Below, piece after piece: positions 1 to 6,661 of a DNA stretch of 6,661 bases. This stretch comes from Ignavibacteriales bacterium. GTDB lineage: Bacteria; Bacteroidota; Ignavibacteria; Ignavibacteriales; Melioribacteraceae. The notes below the pieces were generated by a model. That model was not told where the DNA came from and did no database searches. It worked only from the letters and a program-made list of their open reading frames with translations. Made by a program: the position numbers and the translations under genes. The DNA is taken from assembly GCA_016929735.1 (NCBI GenBank), contig JAFGID010000120.1, positions 1 through 6,661 on the forward strand, read 5' to 3'. Numbering within the stretch: the first letter of the stretch is position 1; every line of letters begins with the position of its first letter.

Positions 1-3000
1 ATTAACTAATGTTGCGATTTCTTGTCCAAGCACATTGTAAATTTTTATCTGAACCAAACTGCTTACTGGTAACTGATAACTGATTACTGTCGAAGGATTA
101 AATGGATTTGGGTAGTTCTGTTCAAGAGAAAACTCTTTCGGTATTATATCAGTCTTTTCTTCTTCTATCTCAACAACATTTTTGAATTTACCTATTGTCA
201 CGGCTTGCTCAAGAATATAGGTTGTTTTATTTCCACTATTATCAACAGCAGAAAACCTTATATCTAATGCAGATGAGTCAGAATTTGTAAATGATGAAAT
301 ATTTACTCTATATAATTCACCAATAATTGCATCAGATAAAACCTTGGTAAGGGATAACTCCTGCCAATTATCTGTAAAATGTTCTTTTATGAAAAATTTG
401 GTTGAATCGTTAATTATTGTTCCATAATTAAAATAGTCCTCAATAACTGAAAATTGAATATATGCTGATTCATTTTTCTTTAAGTTGCTTGTTGGAGCAC
501 CTTGAGAATTTCTAATCTGTAAAGATGTTATATATGGTGAGTTAGCATCTGTATTATTAAGATCAAATTCACTAATTATTTTTGAAGTACTGTTGCATCC
601 ATTGACAGTATATGATTGGTTATAAACAATTAACTTATATTTGCCTGCAGCAACATCCATAGGATTGAAGTCAACAAGATTTGCGCTTGAAATTAAAATG
701 TCATTTTTATCAAAAACTTGAATATAGGAATGATAATAATCTCGTTCTCGCCATTCCTTCATTTGACCATAATAATATGGCCATATAAAAATGTTTGAGT
801 TACTATAGTAATTATTCATACCATAAATATCAGAATAAATAGCACCATCACCTAAAACTAAAGTATCATTCGTGTGTGCAAAGAATAAATCAGGGGTTTT
901 ATTAAATAAATAAAATGATAAACTATCTGAATGCAATCTGAAAAAGTCTGTGCTGTAATTATATTCCCACTCGGATAGAGAGTTTATTGTGCTAATCATT
1001 AAAGTAGTGTTTATTTTATTATCTATTGGTACATTTAAAAAAGTTTCGCCAAACCATCCACTACTGCTAATATTCATTCCCCAAGCAAATCCAAAACCAA
1101 AATTTTCTTCTATAATTATTGTATTATACGGAAAAATTATTGGTTCAGTCGCTCCTTTTGGTATTAAGCAATTTAATTGTTGCTTATATAAACTTAAATA
1201 ATCATTAGTAAACTCTACATTGCTGTTTATACCTTTGATTTCGTTATTACAATTGGATACATATATTTTATTATTATTCAAGCTTGGAACAAATTCAGCA
1301 CCTCGAAAAGTAATTTTATCGCTTACATCATTTGTAATAAATGAGGAGTTCCAACCAAGAAATCCACCAATTCCACTGTATTGGTCAATTACATATAAAT
1401 TAGTAGAATAATTTTCTAATCCAGATAAAAATTGACCTGCCTTATCTTTACCTTTGTATAAAATTTGGTGTGTTGCTTCATTAAAGTTTATTGATATATT
1501 ATTTTGAGTTGCTGTATTAACGCTATCTTTAAAGATTAATTTTACAGGGTCATCCCAAAGATAATAACTATTTAAAAAATATAAACCACCTGGTAAAATA
1601 ACTTCTGCAGTATATTCATCGAGCCAATCTGCCACCCAATCATCTGTCGAAAAATTAGCATTATATATTCGAAAGGAAGGATATGAATAATTAAAAGTTA
1701 AAGTTAACTTTGCAGCCTTAACAAAAGCCCAAGGTAGATGTAATGTGTCCTCTGTCCCATATATATTTACATTACCATAGTAACTCATTGGTCGCTCTGT
1801 CGGATATGGTAATACTGAATTATCAACTTGTAATGTATATATCACCTTTTGCGTGTTACCAGAACTTAATGAAAAACTTGTCGGATTTGCATTTAATGTA
1901 ATACCACTCTGTAAACCACTTATTGAAATATTATAATTTTGTGAAACATTATCATAATTTTTTACTTCAACTGTATCATTAATTGTCCATATTGTTTGAC
2001 TGACATCATCTAATCCAAAACTTAAACTTGAAGGCACTATGGTAGTTGATACTGTCGCAGAACCAAAGGCATCTATTCTGCCACTCCCTTGTGTCATTAC
2101 ATCATATCCTAAATCTTTTGCTGTCGTCATTACTGCTGATTTTATCTCAAATGGTGTCCAAGTTGGACGTAATTGCTTAAGCAAAGCACATAATCCTGCT
2201 ACATGTGGCGCCGCCATTGAGGTTCCACTCATTTTACCATAACTATTGCTTAATATTGAAGAATTTATGCTTCTGCCTGGAGCTAATACATCTGGCTTTA
2301 TTGAATATATTTTCGTATTTGGTTTTCTTGAACTAAAATATGATATTATATCTGTTTTATCTGAAGAACCAACTGTTATTGCATTTCTTGATGTACCAGG
2401 ACTTCCTATTGTATTGTAGTCATAATCATTTCCTGCCGCGATAGTAAATATGACTCCAAGTTCAACTGCGTTATCTACTGCCGTACTTAGTTCATCATCG
2501 GGATTGCCCCATCCTCCTAAACTCATATTTACTACATCTAATTTATCACTTTTATTTCCATCATTGTTTGGATCTACACAACGCTCTATTGCTGCCAATA
2601 TATCTGTATCATAACCCCAACCATCCGCACTTAAAACTTTGTAAGCATACAATTTTGCTTTAGGTGCCACACCTTGTATTACTTCATTGTCTCCGGCAGA
2701 TATGCCTGCAACATGTGTTCCATGTCCATGATCATCCATAGGATCAGCATCATTATTATAAAAATCATACCCACCCTCTACTTTATAACCTATTCCAAAC
2801 CCTCCTCCTAATGCTGGATGGAAATAATCTATTCCTGTATCTATTATGCCTATCCTTATGCCTTCTCCTTTTACTCCTAAATCTAACCATACCTTGTCAG
2901 CACCTATCAATGGTACACTTTCATCTAATGTTATTTCTTTTTTGTTATTTGTATGAATTCTTTTTACATAATCTAATTTCTCTATCTCACCAAGCATACC

Positions 3001-3462
3001 TTTCGGAATAACTATATTTACTCCATTAAATACTTTATAATATTCTCTTTTTATTTCAGGTGATTTTAACTCGACTCCTTTAACATTTGTTCTTGCCTCT
3101 GAATGTATTTTACTCAAATCCCCTTCAAATTTTGAAAATGTTGACTGATAACTTTCTGGGGAAGAATTTAACATTATTTTCTTCTGCTGTTTTACGAACA
3201 TTGGCTCTTCAGTAAATTCCACTATTATATCCATCTCTTCCGTTAAATCGATATCCCATACTTTATAGTCACCATTTTTATCTACGAAATAATAATACTT
3301 ATGTCCAGGTTCTTGTTGAATTAAATTTATTCTTTGTTTTTCATTTTGAGACTCAGTATCTCTTAAATGACATTTCGATTTGATTTTGCCTTTATCCAAG
3401 ACCTGTGAATAACTTAACAATAATGGTATTAAGAAGCACACAAAAAATAATTTGATTCTCAT
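1..3462 (-). CDS. Secreted subtilisin-family (S8) serine protease with T9SS type A sorting domain; 3' end cut off by window edge
   Basis: Predicted exported endopeptidase of the subtilase family. 1154 codons are open from the ATG at 3462 to base 1 with no stop; the missing end is probably about 50 residues. Seen in order: signal peptide at residues 1-20 (R2 and K4, then a Leu/Phe-rich core, ending SYSQ); an I9-like propeptide around 78-170 (IIVEFTEEP, later VFNGVNIVIPKG); a catalytic domain around 190-470 with Asp208 in GIIDTGID, His247 in GHGTHVAG, oxyanion Asn345 in AAGN and Ser415 in SGTSMAAPHVAG, so the triad is intact. Residues 475-583 resemble the Fn3-like domain that follows many subtilases (ends LPWAFVKA). 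Residues 584-1105 are unrecognised and rich in aromatics and Asn. The sorting domain begins at 1111 (FSLEQNYPNPFNPST, then YNVLGQ). The start is fixed by AAGGAG eight bases upstream and the signal peptide right after it. Protease identity is firm; substrate is unknown. It probably acts at the cell surface or in the medium after T9SS export. Confidence 0.95.
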   Translation of the reverse strand, partial: MRIKLFFVCFLIPLLLSYSQVLDKGKIKSKCHLRDTESQNEKQRINLIQQEPGHKYYYFVDKNGDYKVWDIDLTEEMDIIVEFTEEPMFVKQQKKIMLNSSPESYQSTFSKFEGDLSKIHSEARTNVKGVELKSPEIKREYYKVFNGVNIVIPKGMLGEIEKLDYVKRIHTNNKKEITLDESVPLIGADKVWLDLGVKGEGIRIGIIDTGIDYFHPALGGGFGIGYKVEGGYDFYNNDADPMDDHGHGTHVAGISAGDNEVIQGVAPKAKLYAYKVLSADGWGYDTDILAAIERCVDPNNDGNKSDKLDVVNMSLGGWGNPDDELSTAVDNAVELGVIFTIAAGNDYDYNTIGSPGTSRNAITVGSSDKTDIISYFSSRKPNTKIYSIKPDVLAPGRSINSSILSNSYGKMSGTSMAAPHVAGLCALLKQLRPTWTPFEIKSAVMTTAKDLGYDVMTQGSGRIDAFGSATVSTTIVPSSLSFGLDDVSQTIWTINDTVEVKNYDNVSQNYNISISGLQSGITLNANPTSFSLSSGNTQKVIYTLQVDNSVLPYPTERPMSYYGNVNIYGTEDTLHLPWAFVKAAKLTLTFNYSYPSFRIYNANFSTDDWVADWLDEYTAEVILPGGLYFLNSYYLWDDPVKLIFKDSVNTATQNNISINFNEATHQILYKGKDKAGQFLSGLENYSTNLYVIDQYSGIGGFLGWNSSFITNDVSDKITFRGAEFVPSLNNNKIYVSNCNNEIKGINSNVEFTNDYLSLYKQQLNCLIPKGATEPIIFPYNTIIIEENFGFGFAWGMNISSSGWFGETFLNVPIDNKINTTLMISTINSLSEWEYNYSTDFFRLHSDSLSFYLFNKTPDLFFAHTNDTLVLGDGAIYSDIYGMNNYYSNSNIFIWPYYYGQMKEWRERDYYHSYIQVFDKNDILISSANLVDFNPMDVAAGKYKLIVYNQSYTVNGCNSTSKIISEFDLNNTDANSPYITSLQIRNSQGAPTSNLKKNESAYIQFSVIEDYFNYGTIINDSTKFFIKEHFTDNWQELSLTKVLSDAIIGELYRVNISSFTNSDSSALDIRFSAVDNSGNKTTYILEQAVTIGKFKNVVEIEEEKTDIIPKEFSLEQNYPNPFNPSTVISYQLPVSSLVQIKIYNVLGQEIATLVN
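65..92. repeat. Four imperfect tandem heptamers inside the protease sorting domain
   Basis: The plus strand reads ACTGGTA, ACTGATA, ACTGATT, ACTGTCG in direct succession, each unit sharing ACTG with its neighbours. It lies in the coding part of the protease sorting domain (minus-strand residues around STVISYQLPVSS). The period is seven, not a multiple of three, so gain or loss of one unit would shift the frame just before the end of the protein. It may simply be a chance product of the codons used. Confidence 0.5.
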
Positions 3463-3470
3463 TTTTTTTA

Positions 3471-3476
3471 CTCCTT
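3471..3476 (-). promoter_or_regulatory. Ribosome binding site of the S8 protease gene
   Basis: On the minus strand AAGGAG lies eight bases before the ATG at 3462, separated by a T and a run of seven A. It matches the 16S anti-Shine-Dalgarno core well and decides the start. Bacteroidota often lack such sites, so a clear one is worth noting; the gene upstream in the window has one as well. Confidence 0.8.
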
Positions 3477-3533
3477 AAAAATTAGTAAATCTCATCCATC
3501 AAGGAATGTAAGAATTTTAAATATAATATTTAG

Positions 3534-3568
3534 TTAATGGCATTAGGCAAAACACCCAATGCCATTAA
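3534..3568 (-). terminator. Perfect 11-bp hairpin after the 939-residue gene, probable terminator
   Basis: The arms TTAATGGCATT (3534-3544) and AATGCCATTAA (3558-3568) are exact reverse complements with a 13-base loop. The hairpin lies 16 bases past the TAG stop of the 939-residue gene. Reading on the minus strand, the stem is followed by an AT-rich stretch (AACTAAATATTATATTT) rather than a clean T run, so intrinsic termination is likely but not textbook. The position between two genes on the same strand suggests that the upstream transcript ends here and the protease has its own promoter. It could instead be an RNA 3'-end stabiliser. Confidence 0.7.
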
Positions 3569-3584
3569 ATATTTTAAGTAATTC

Positions 3585-3815
3585 CTACTTTAACAAAATC
3601 ATCTTCTTTGTTTCAGAAAATTTTTCCGTTTCAATTCTATAAAAATATATTCCACTCGAAAGATGACTTGCATTAAAATCAACTGTATGTACTCCTGCAT
3701 TCATCTGTGCATTTTTCAACAATGCTACTTGCTCGCCAAGGATATTGTAAACTGATAATTTAACTATACTTGCTTCTGGTAAGTTGAAACTTATTTTCGT
3801 AGATGGATTAAATGG
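3585..3815 (-). repeat. T9SS sorting-domain coding segment, paralogous copy A
   Basis: This segment codes for the last 76 residues and stop of the 939-residue protein. It aligns without gaps to the 76-residue fragment at the right edge; by hand, 63 of 76 residues are identical, including the stretch from KLSVYNILGEQ to ALLKN and the ending ETKKMILLK. The DNA differs at many third positions, so these are diverged paralogous domains, not a fresh duplication. The domain is the C-terminal signal that directs cargo through the T9SS translocon and is usually removed on export. Confidence 0.85.
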
Positions 3816-6404
3816 ATTAGGATAGTTCTGAGAAAGATAGAATTCAGTTGGTGAATTTTTAAATTCCTCATCTAATTCGTTTACACCATATTGAACATCT
3901 ATATTTTTCAATAATGTTGTTTTTTGATTTGGATCAAAATATATATTACTATTAGATTGTTTCTCATCGAATGTAAAAGTAATAACCTCATATTCTTTTT
4001 TATCGAGATTAATTATTTTAAAATCACCTTCTCCATTTGAATATGTACAATAAATTGGATTCCCAACATTATCTTTGACATATATAAATACTCCTGATTC
4101 TGGTACTTGTTCGTTTACTGTCAAACCAGTAATCAAACTATTTAGATCTACATTCATTATTTTGACTAATTCAGCATTTATGTTCTCAACATTACCTGCA
4201 ACATTTATTAAATCTGCTTCTTCTCCAATAAGTTTATTATTATAAAACTCGTATATATATCCATCGGCTGTAAATAATAATTTATAATTACCATTTGATA
4301 ATGCATTTAATGAATACTGACCTGAAGAATTTGTATATGTATAAAATAGCGACTTATCACCTGTATTTTGTGCAACAACAAAAGCATTTTTTATTGGATT
4401 ATTGCTTGATTCATCTTTAATAACTCCACTTAATGTATTACCTAATCCACCTGATGTACTTCTTAATGAAAAACCAACTGAAAATGTATTTGAATTTCCT
4501 CCAATATAAAATGACTTAGCTTCGGTAATTGCATCTGTTCCATTATAAAATTGCTTGACATATCCGTCCTTTTCTGCGACGACAACTACCTCTCTTACGG
4601 GAATTATTGGTAAATCATTCTGATCTACTTCAAGAGTAAAATTACCATTTACATCAGTTGTTGTTTCCAAATTGATCGTTTCGTTTAAATCTGCATCTTG
4701 CCTAATAAATTGAATTTTTACTTTAGTATCTGCTAGAGCAAGACTATCAACATCACCTACAAAACCAGTAAATGATGTGATATAATTTGATCCTTCAACG
4801 GGGATTGTCATTAGCAGTGTTTCTGTTGTTTCATCGCTTACAGTTATTGGAGTCGCATCCGAAACTGAATATGCATCGTTATAAAATTCTTTATAAAATA
4901 AACCACTTCCATATTCATATTCTAGAAACATATGGTAAATAATATTATTTTCGACTAATTTCGAAAAATTTCCATTTGCATCGGTATATACCTCATAAGT
5001 ATGTTCTGGTAGATTTACTTGCAAAGAATCCACAGAAATGTAACCAACAAAAGTCAATTTAGCTCCTTCGACTGGATCACTACTACCAGCAAATTGTACT
5101 TGTCCAGTTATTTCTTTCATATCCTTTAAGTTAAACGAATTATCATATAAATTCTGTGCAATTTGAGAATATTCTTTTAGTAAAGTTACTGCTTCAAGAT
5201 TATCGATACCTTCTGTTCCACCCGCAGCTATTTGTGCAATAACAATCTCTTGCTCTTCCATTGGCTTCATATCAAACGGACCTGAAGAAAATCCATTTCT
5301 TCTGTCTCCTGCTGGGTGGATTTGTCCATCAATCCAACCTGTTCCAGTAACCGGGTCACCAGCTAAGGTGAACTTTGTTGTATCACCTATAGGTGAAATA
5401 AAATAGTTCCCATCTGCTGTAAATCCCTGCATATAATTATAAAATTCAATTGTCCCTTGATAAAGCCCTAATTTGGGATCACGATAAATTGGATCTCCAC
5501 AGACGTAAAAATAATGTGAAAATGCAGGAAGATTCTTTTTACCTTGAATTTTAACTCCATTGTAAATTCCTATATCAGTATGCTTGCCATCAATTATGGG
5601 TCCTTGAAAATAATCAAACCCGACTGCTGCCAAATTAGATCCATATACAGCATCTGTAGCAAAAGCATTATATCCAAAACATAAATTCAAATTTGTATCA
5701 CATCCAGCAAAGTCATCAACTGCGTTGCCTATATCAAAATCATTCCACAACAAAACAAACATATCTTTTATTGTATCATTGCTTCGATTGACTAATTTAT
5801 ATTTTTTAAATATCATGTTCTCATAATCTGGCTTATCTTTATAAGCCCAAACCGTCAGTTGCATTTCAAGTCCTAATGGTAATGATCCATGTAAGTGTTG
5901 TGTTTGTACAGGATCTAAATCATTTGTAACCAACCAAATTGTTTGATCCGCACCAGGAAAACCGGGTATGTCAATATCGGGATTATAAAAACCATCGTTA
6001 TCAATATCTTCATAAGGTGCACCCCATTCTGCTGGCCAAGTATTCCAATTTGAATTGTCATCCCTGTTTACTTTAAAAAGATTTTGGTTATTTGGATCAT
6101 CTGCTGAACCATTTTGTAAAATTCTGCCTGGTTTCAAACCACTTCTGTAATTCGAGCCTCCAACTTTAATTACTCCATTTTGAACTCCACCCCAGACCAA
6201 ACCACTCTCGAATATTAAAGTCTTCCCACTGCCTTTTGGATATTCAAAACCAGCATAACCCGTATCAGAAATGTCACATTCCCCATTATACCAGATATAA
6301 GTGGAAATATTGTTAATATCCATTTTTTGTAAAATGGATTGAGTAGATTGAGCACTAATTTGCCCTAATGATAAAAACAATAAAAGAATAAATAACTTTT
6401 TCAT
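3585..6404 (-). CDS. Large secreted multi-domain protein with four carboxypeptidase-regulatory-like repeats and a T9SS type A sorting domain
   Basis: Complete 939-residue predicted exported protein of unknown function. The signal peptide is residues 1-19 (KK, Leu/Phe-rich core, ending ISAQ). Residues 21-425 form a module I cannot name; it has an Asp-rich DIDNDGFYNPDID loop (133-145) that looks calcium-binding, a GADQTIW segment, a WAYKDKPDYENMIFKKYKL segment, and Cys235 and Cys242 close together. Four beta-sandwich units resembling carboxypeptidase regulatory-like domains follow, at about 432-535, 544-650, 656-748 and 757-838; their turns read TDANGNF, TDVNGNF, TNSSGQY and SNGEGDF. The sorting domain spans about 855-939 (QNYPNPFNPST to KKMILLK). 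No catalytic motif is visible, so an adhesive, surface-layer or binding role is an inference only. AAAGGAG six bases upstream supports the start. The gene begins 26 bases after the preceding stop, probably in the same transcript, and ends with TAG just before a hairpin. Confidence 0.95.
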   Translation of the reverse strand: MKKLFILLLFLSLGQISAQSTQSILQKMDINNISTYIWYNGECDISDTGYAGFEYPKGSGKTLIFESGLVWGGVQNGVIKVGGSNYRSGLKPGRILQNGSADDPNNQNLFKVNRDDNSNWNTWPAEWGAPYEDIDNDGFYNPDIDIPGFPGADQTIWLVTNDLDPVQTQHLHGSLPLGLEMQLTVWAYKDKPDYENMIFKKYKLVNRSNDTIKDMFVLLWNDFDIGNAVDDFAGCDTNLNLCFGYNAFATDAVYGSNLAAVGFDYFQGPIIDGKHTDIGIYNGVKIQGKKNLPAFSHYFYVCGDPIYRDPKLGLYQGTIEFYNYMQGFTADGNYFISPIGDTTKFTLAGDPVTGTGWIDGQIHPAGDRRNGFSSGPFDMKPMEEQEIVIAQIAAGGTEGIDNLEAVTLLKEYSQIAQNLYDNSFNLKDMKEITGQVQFAGSSDPVEGAKLTFVGYISVDSLQVNLPEHTYEVYTDANGNFSKLVENNIIYHMFLEYEYGSGLFYKEFYNDAYSVSDATPITVSDETTETLLMTIPVEGSNYITSFTGFVGDVDSLALADTKVKIQFIRQDADLNETINLETTTDVNGNFTLEVDQNDLPIIPVREVVVVAEKDGYVKQFYNGTDAITEAKSFYIGGNSNTFSVGFSLRSTSGGLGNTLSGVIKDESSNNPIKNAFVVAQNTGDKSLFYTYTNSSGQYSLNALSNGNYKLLFTADGYIYEFYNNKLIGEEADLINVAGNVENINAELVKIMNVDLNSLITGLTVNEQVPESGVFIYVKDNVGNPIYCTYSNGEGDFKIINLDKKEYEVITFTFDEKQSNSNIYFDPNQKTTLLKNIDVQYGVNELDEEFKNSPTEFYLSQNYPNPFNPSTKISFNLPEASIVKLSVYNILGEQVALLKNAQMNAGVHTVDFNASHLSSGIYFYRIETEKFSETKKMILLK

Positions 6405-6410
6405 TTCCTG

Positions 6411-6417
6411 CTCCTTT
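6411..6417 (-). promoter_or_regulatory. Ribosome binding site of the 939-residue protein gene
   Basis: Minus-strand AAAGGAG sits six bases (CAGGAA) before the ATG at 6404, inside the 26-base gap after the previous stop. It fixes the start, which is immediately followed by a signal peptide. No promoter or hairpin fits in so short a gap, which supports co-transcription with the gene to the right. Confidence 0.8.
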
Positions 6418-6430
6418 AACTTGTTAAAAA

Positions 6431-6661
6431 TTATTTTAATAAAATCATTTTCTTGGTTTCTACAAATTTACCTGCTTCTAATCTATAGAAATAAATGCCA
6501 CTTGAAAGATGACTAGCATTAAATTCTACTTTATGCAATCCAGCATTCATTTGTTCATTCTTTAATAATGCAACCTGTTCGCCAAGTATGTTATAAACTG
6601 ATAGCTTAACAACACCTGCCTCTGGTAGTGAAAATTTTATTGCCGTACTTGGATTAAATGG
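6431..6661 (-). CDS. C-terminal fragment of a third T9SS type A sorting-domain protein; 5' part lies beyond the window
   Basis: Only the last 76 codons and the TAA stop (6431-6433) are visible; the frame is open to the right edge. The fragment is nothing but a T9SS type A sorting domain, beginning PFNPSTAIKFSLPEAG, followed by KLSVYNILGEQ and FNASHLSSGIYFYRLE, and ending KKMILLK. The function of the missing mature protein cannot be told from this piece. By family knowledge it should be a secreted or surface-anchored T9SS cargo. It lies 26 bases upstream of the 939-residue gene on the same strand, so the two probably share a transcript, and the sorting domains of the two are 83% identical by hand count. 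Confidence 0.92.
   Translation of the reverse strand, partial: PFNPSTAIKFSLPEAGVVKLSVYNILGEQVALLKNEQMNAGLHKVEFNASHLSSGIYFYRLEAGKFVETKKMILLK
6431..6661 (-). repeat. T9SS sorting-domain coding segment, paralogous copy B
   Basis: Partner of the segment at 3585-3815, at the same position relative to the stop codon. Protein identity is high, while the codons differ widely and the stops differ (TAA here, TAG there). The repeat continues beyond the right edge, because the domain normally starts about 10 residues earlier, at the QNYPN part. Confidence 0.85.

Larger units (their letters stand above)
3463..3584. other. 122-base intergenic gap between the 939-residue gene and the protease gene
   Basis: Apart from the hairpin at 3534-3568 and the ribosome binding site at 3471-3476, this very AT-rich gap has no open frame. 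A promoter for the protease would be expected in the minus-strand stretch from about 3533 down to 3477. No good match to the Bacteroidota pattern (TTG, about 19 bases, then TAnnTTTG) was found there, so none is annotated. Confidence 0.6.

Noticed and set aside
989..1411. Two short plus-strand open frames (989-1201 and 1220-1411)
   Set aside because: They lie antisense inside the protease gene, have no ribosome binding site, and their products look like low-complexity translations of the opposite strand of an AT-rich gene.
2039..2242. Plus-strand open frame of 67 codons
   Set aside because: It is antisense to the highly conserved Ser415 region of the protease; the openness follows from codon choice on the true strand.
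2811..3011. Plus-strand open frame of 66 codons with a Leu-rich, membrane-like product
   Set aside because: It is antisense to the propeptide and Asp208 region; the Leu-rich look comes from reading the AT-rich complement in another frame, and there is no start signal.
1..3462. Idea that the protease is a pseudogene because it has no stop in the window
   Set aside because: The frame is intact from start to edge, the D/H/S triad and Asn are all present, and the sorting domain is cut only by the window edge.
3477..3533. Possible promoter for the protease (minus-strand TTGATG followed by TAATTTTT)
   Set aside because: Only 15 bases separate TTG from the TA box, and the box lacks the TTTG ending of the Bacteroidota consensus; in such AT-rich DNA this is not evidence.
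3585..6404. Idea that the 939-residue protein is a metallo-carboxypeptidase
   Set aside because: Only the regulatory-like beta units resemble that family; no zinc-binding HxxE...H pattern or catalytic domain is visible.

Overview
The window is AT-rich (roughly one third G+C by eye). It holds three genes, all on the minus strand, and each appears to encode a large secreted protein carrying a C-terminal type IX secretion (T9SS) type A sorting domain. In minus-strand order these are: the last 76 codons of a gene entering at the right edge (6661-6431); a complete 939-residue protein (6404-3585); and a subtilisin-family (S8) protease that starts at 3462 and runs open to base 1, so its last few dozen codons are missing. 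The protease has no stop inside the window; its frame was checked codon by codon over bases 1-480 and 961-2895 and more lightly elsewhere.

Organism: T9SS is confined to the Bacteroidota/Chlorobi-Ignavibacteria superphylum. The sorting-domain signature seen here (QNYPNPFNPST, then YN(I/V)LG) is the form common in Ignavibacteria and related lineages, rather than the shorter YPNP motif of typical Flavobacteria. An AT-rich member of Ignavibacteria or a near relative is therefore the best guess. This rests on motif style, not on a marker gene.

Layout: 1-3462, S8 protease (signal peptide, I9-like propeptide, catalytic domain with a complete D/H/S triad, Fn3-like domain, long unrecognised middle, sorting domain). 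3463-3584, a 122-base gap holding a perfect 11-bp hairpin that probably ends the upstream transcript, plus the protease ribosome binding site. 3585-6404, the 939-residue protein (signal peptide, unrecognised ~400-residue N-terminal module with a calcium-loop-like motif, four carboxypeptidase-regulatory-like beta repeats, sorting domain). 6405-6430, a 26-base gap with a ribosome binding site. 6431-6661, the C-terminus of the third cargo protein.

The two right-hand genes are probably co-transcribed; the protease seems to be a separate unit after the hairpin. All three products should pass the inner membrane by Sec, cross the outer membrane by T9SS, and be anchored or released outside. A functional partnership among them is not shown. 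No RNA gene, CRISPR array, insertion sequence or phage feature was found. The most notable signals are a sharp change of isoleucine codon use inside the protease gene at a domain boundary, and the uncharacterised modules of the two large proteins.
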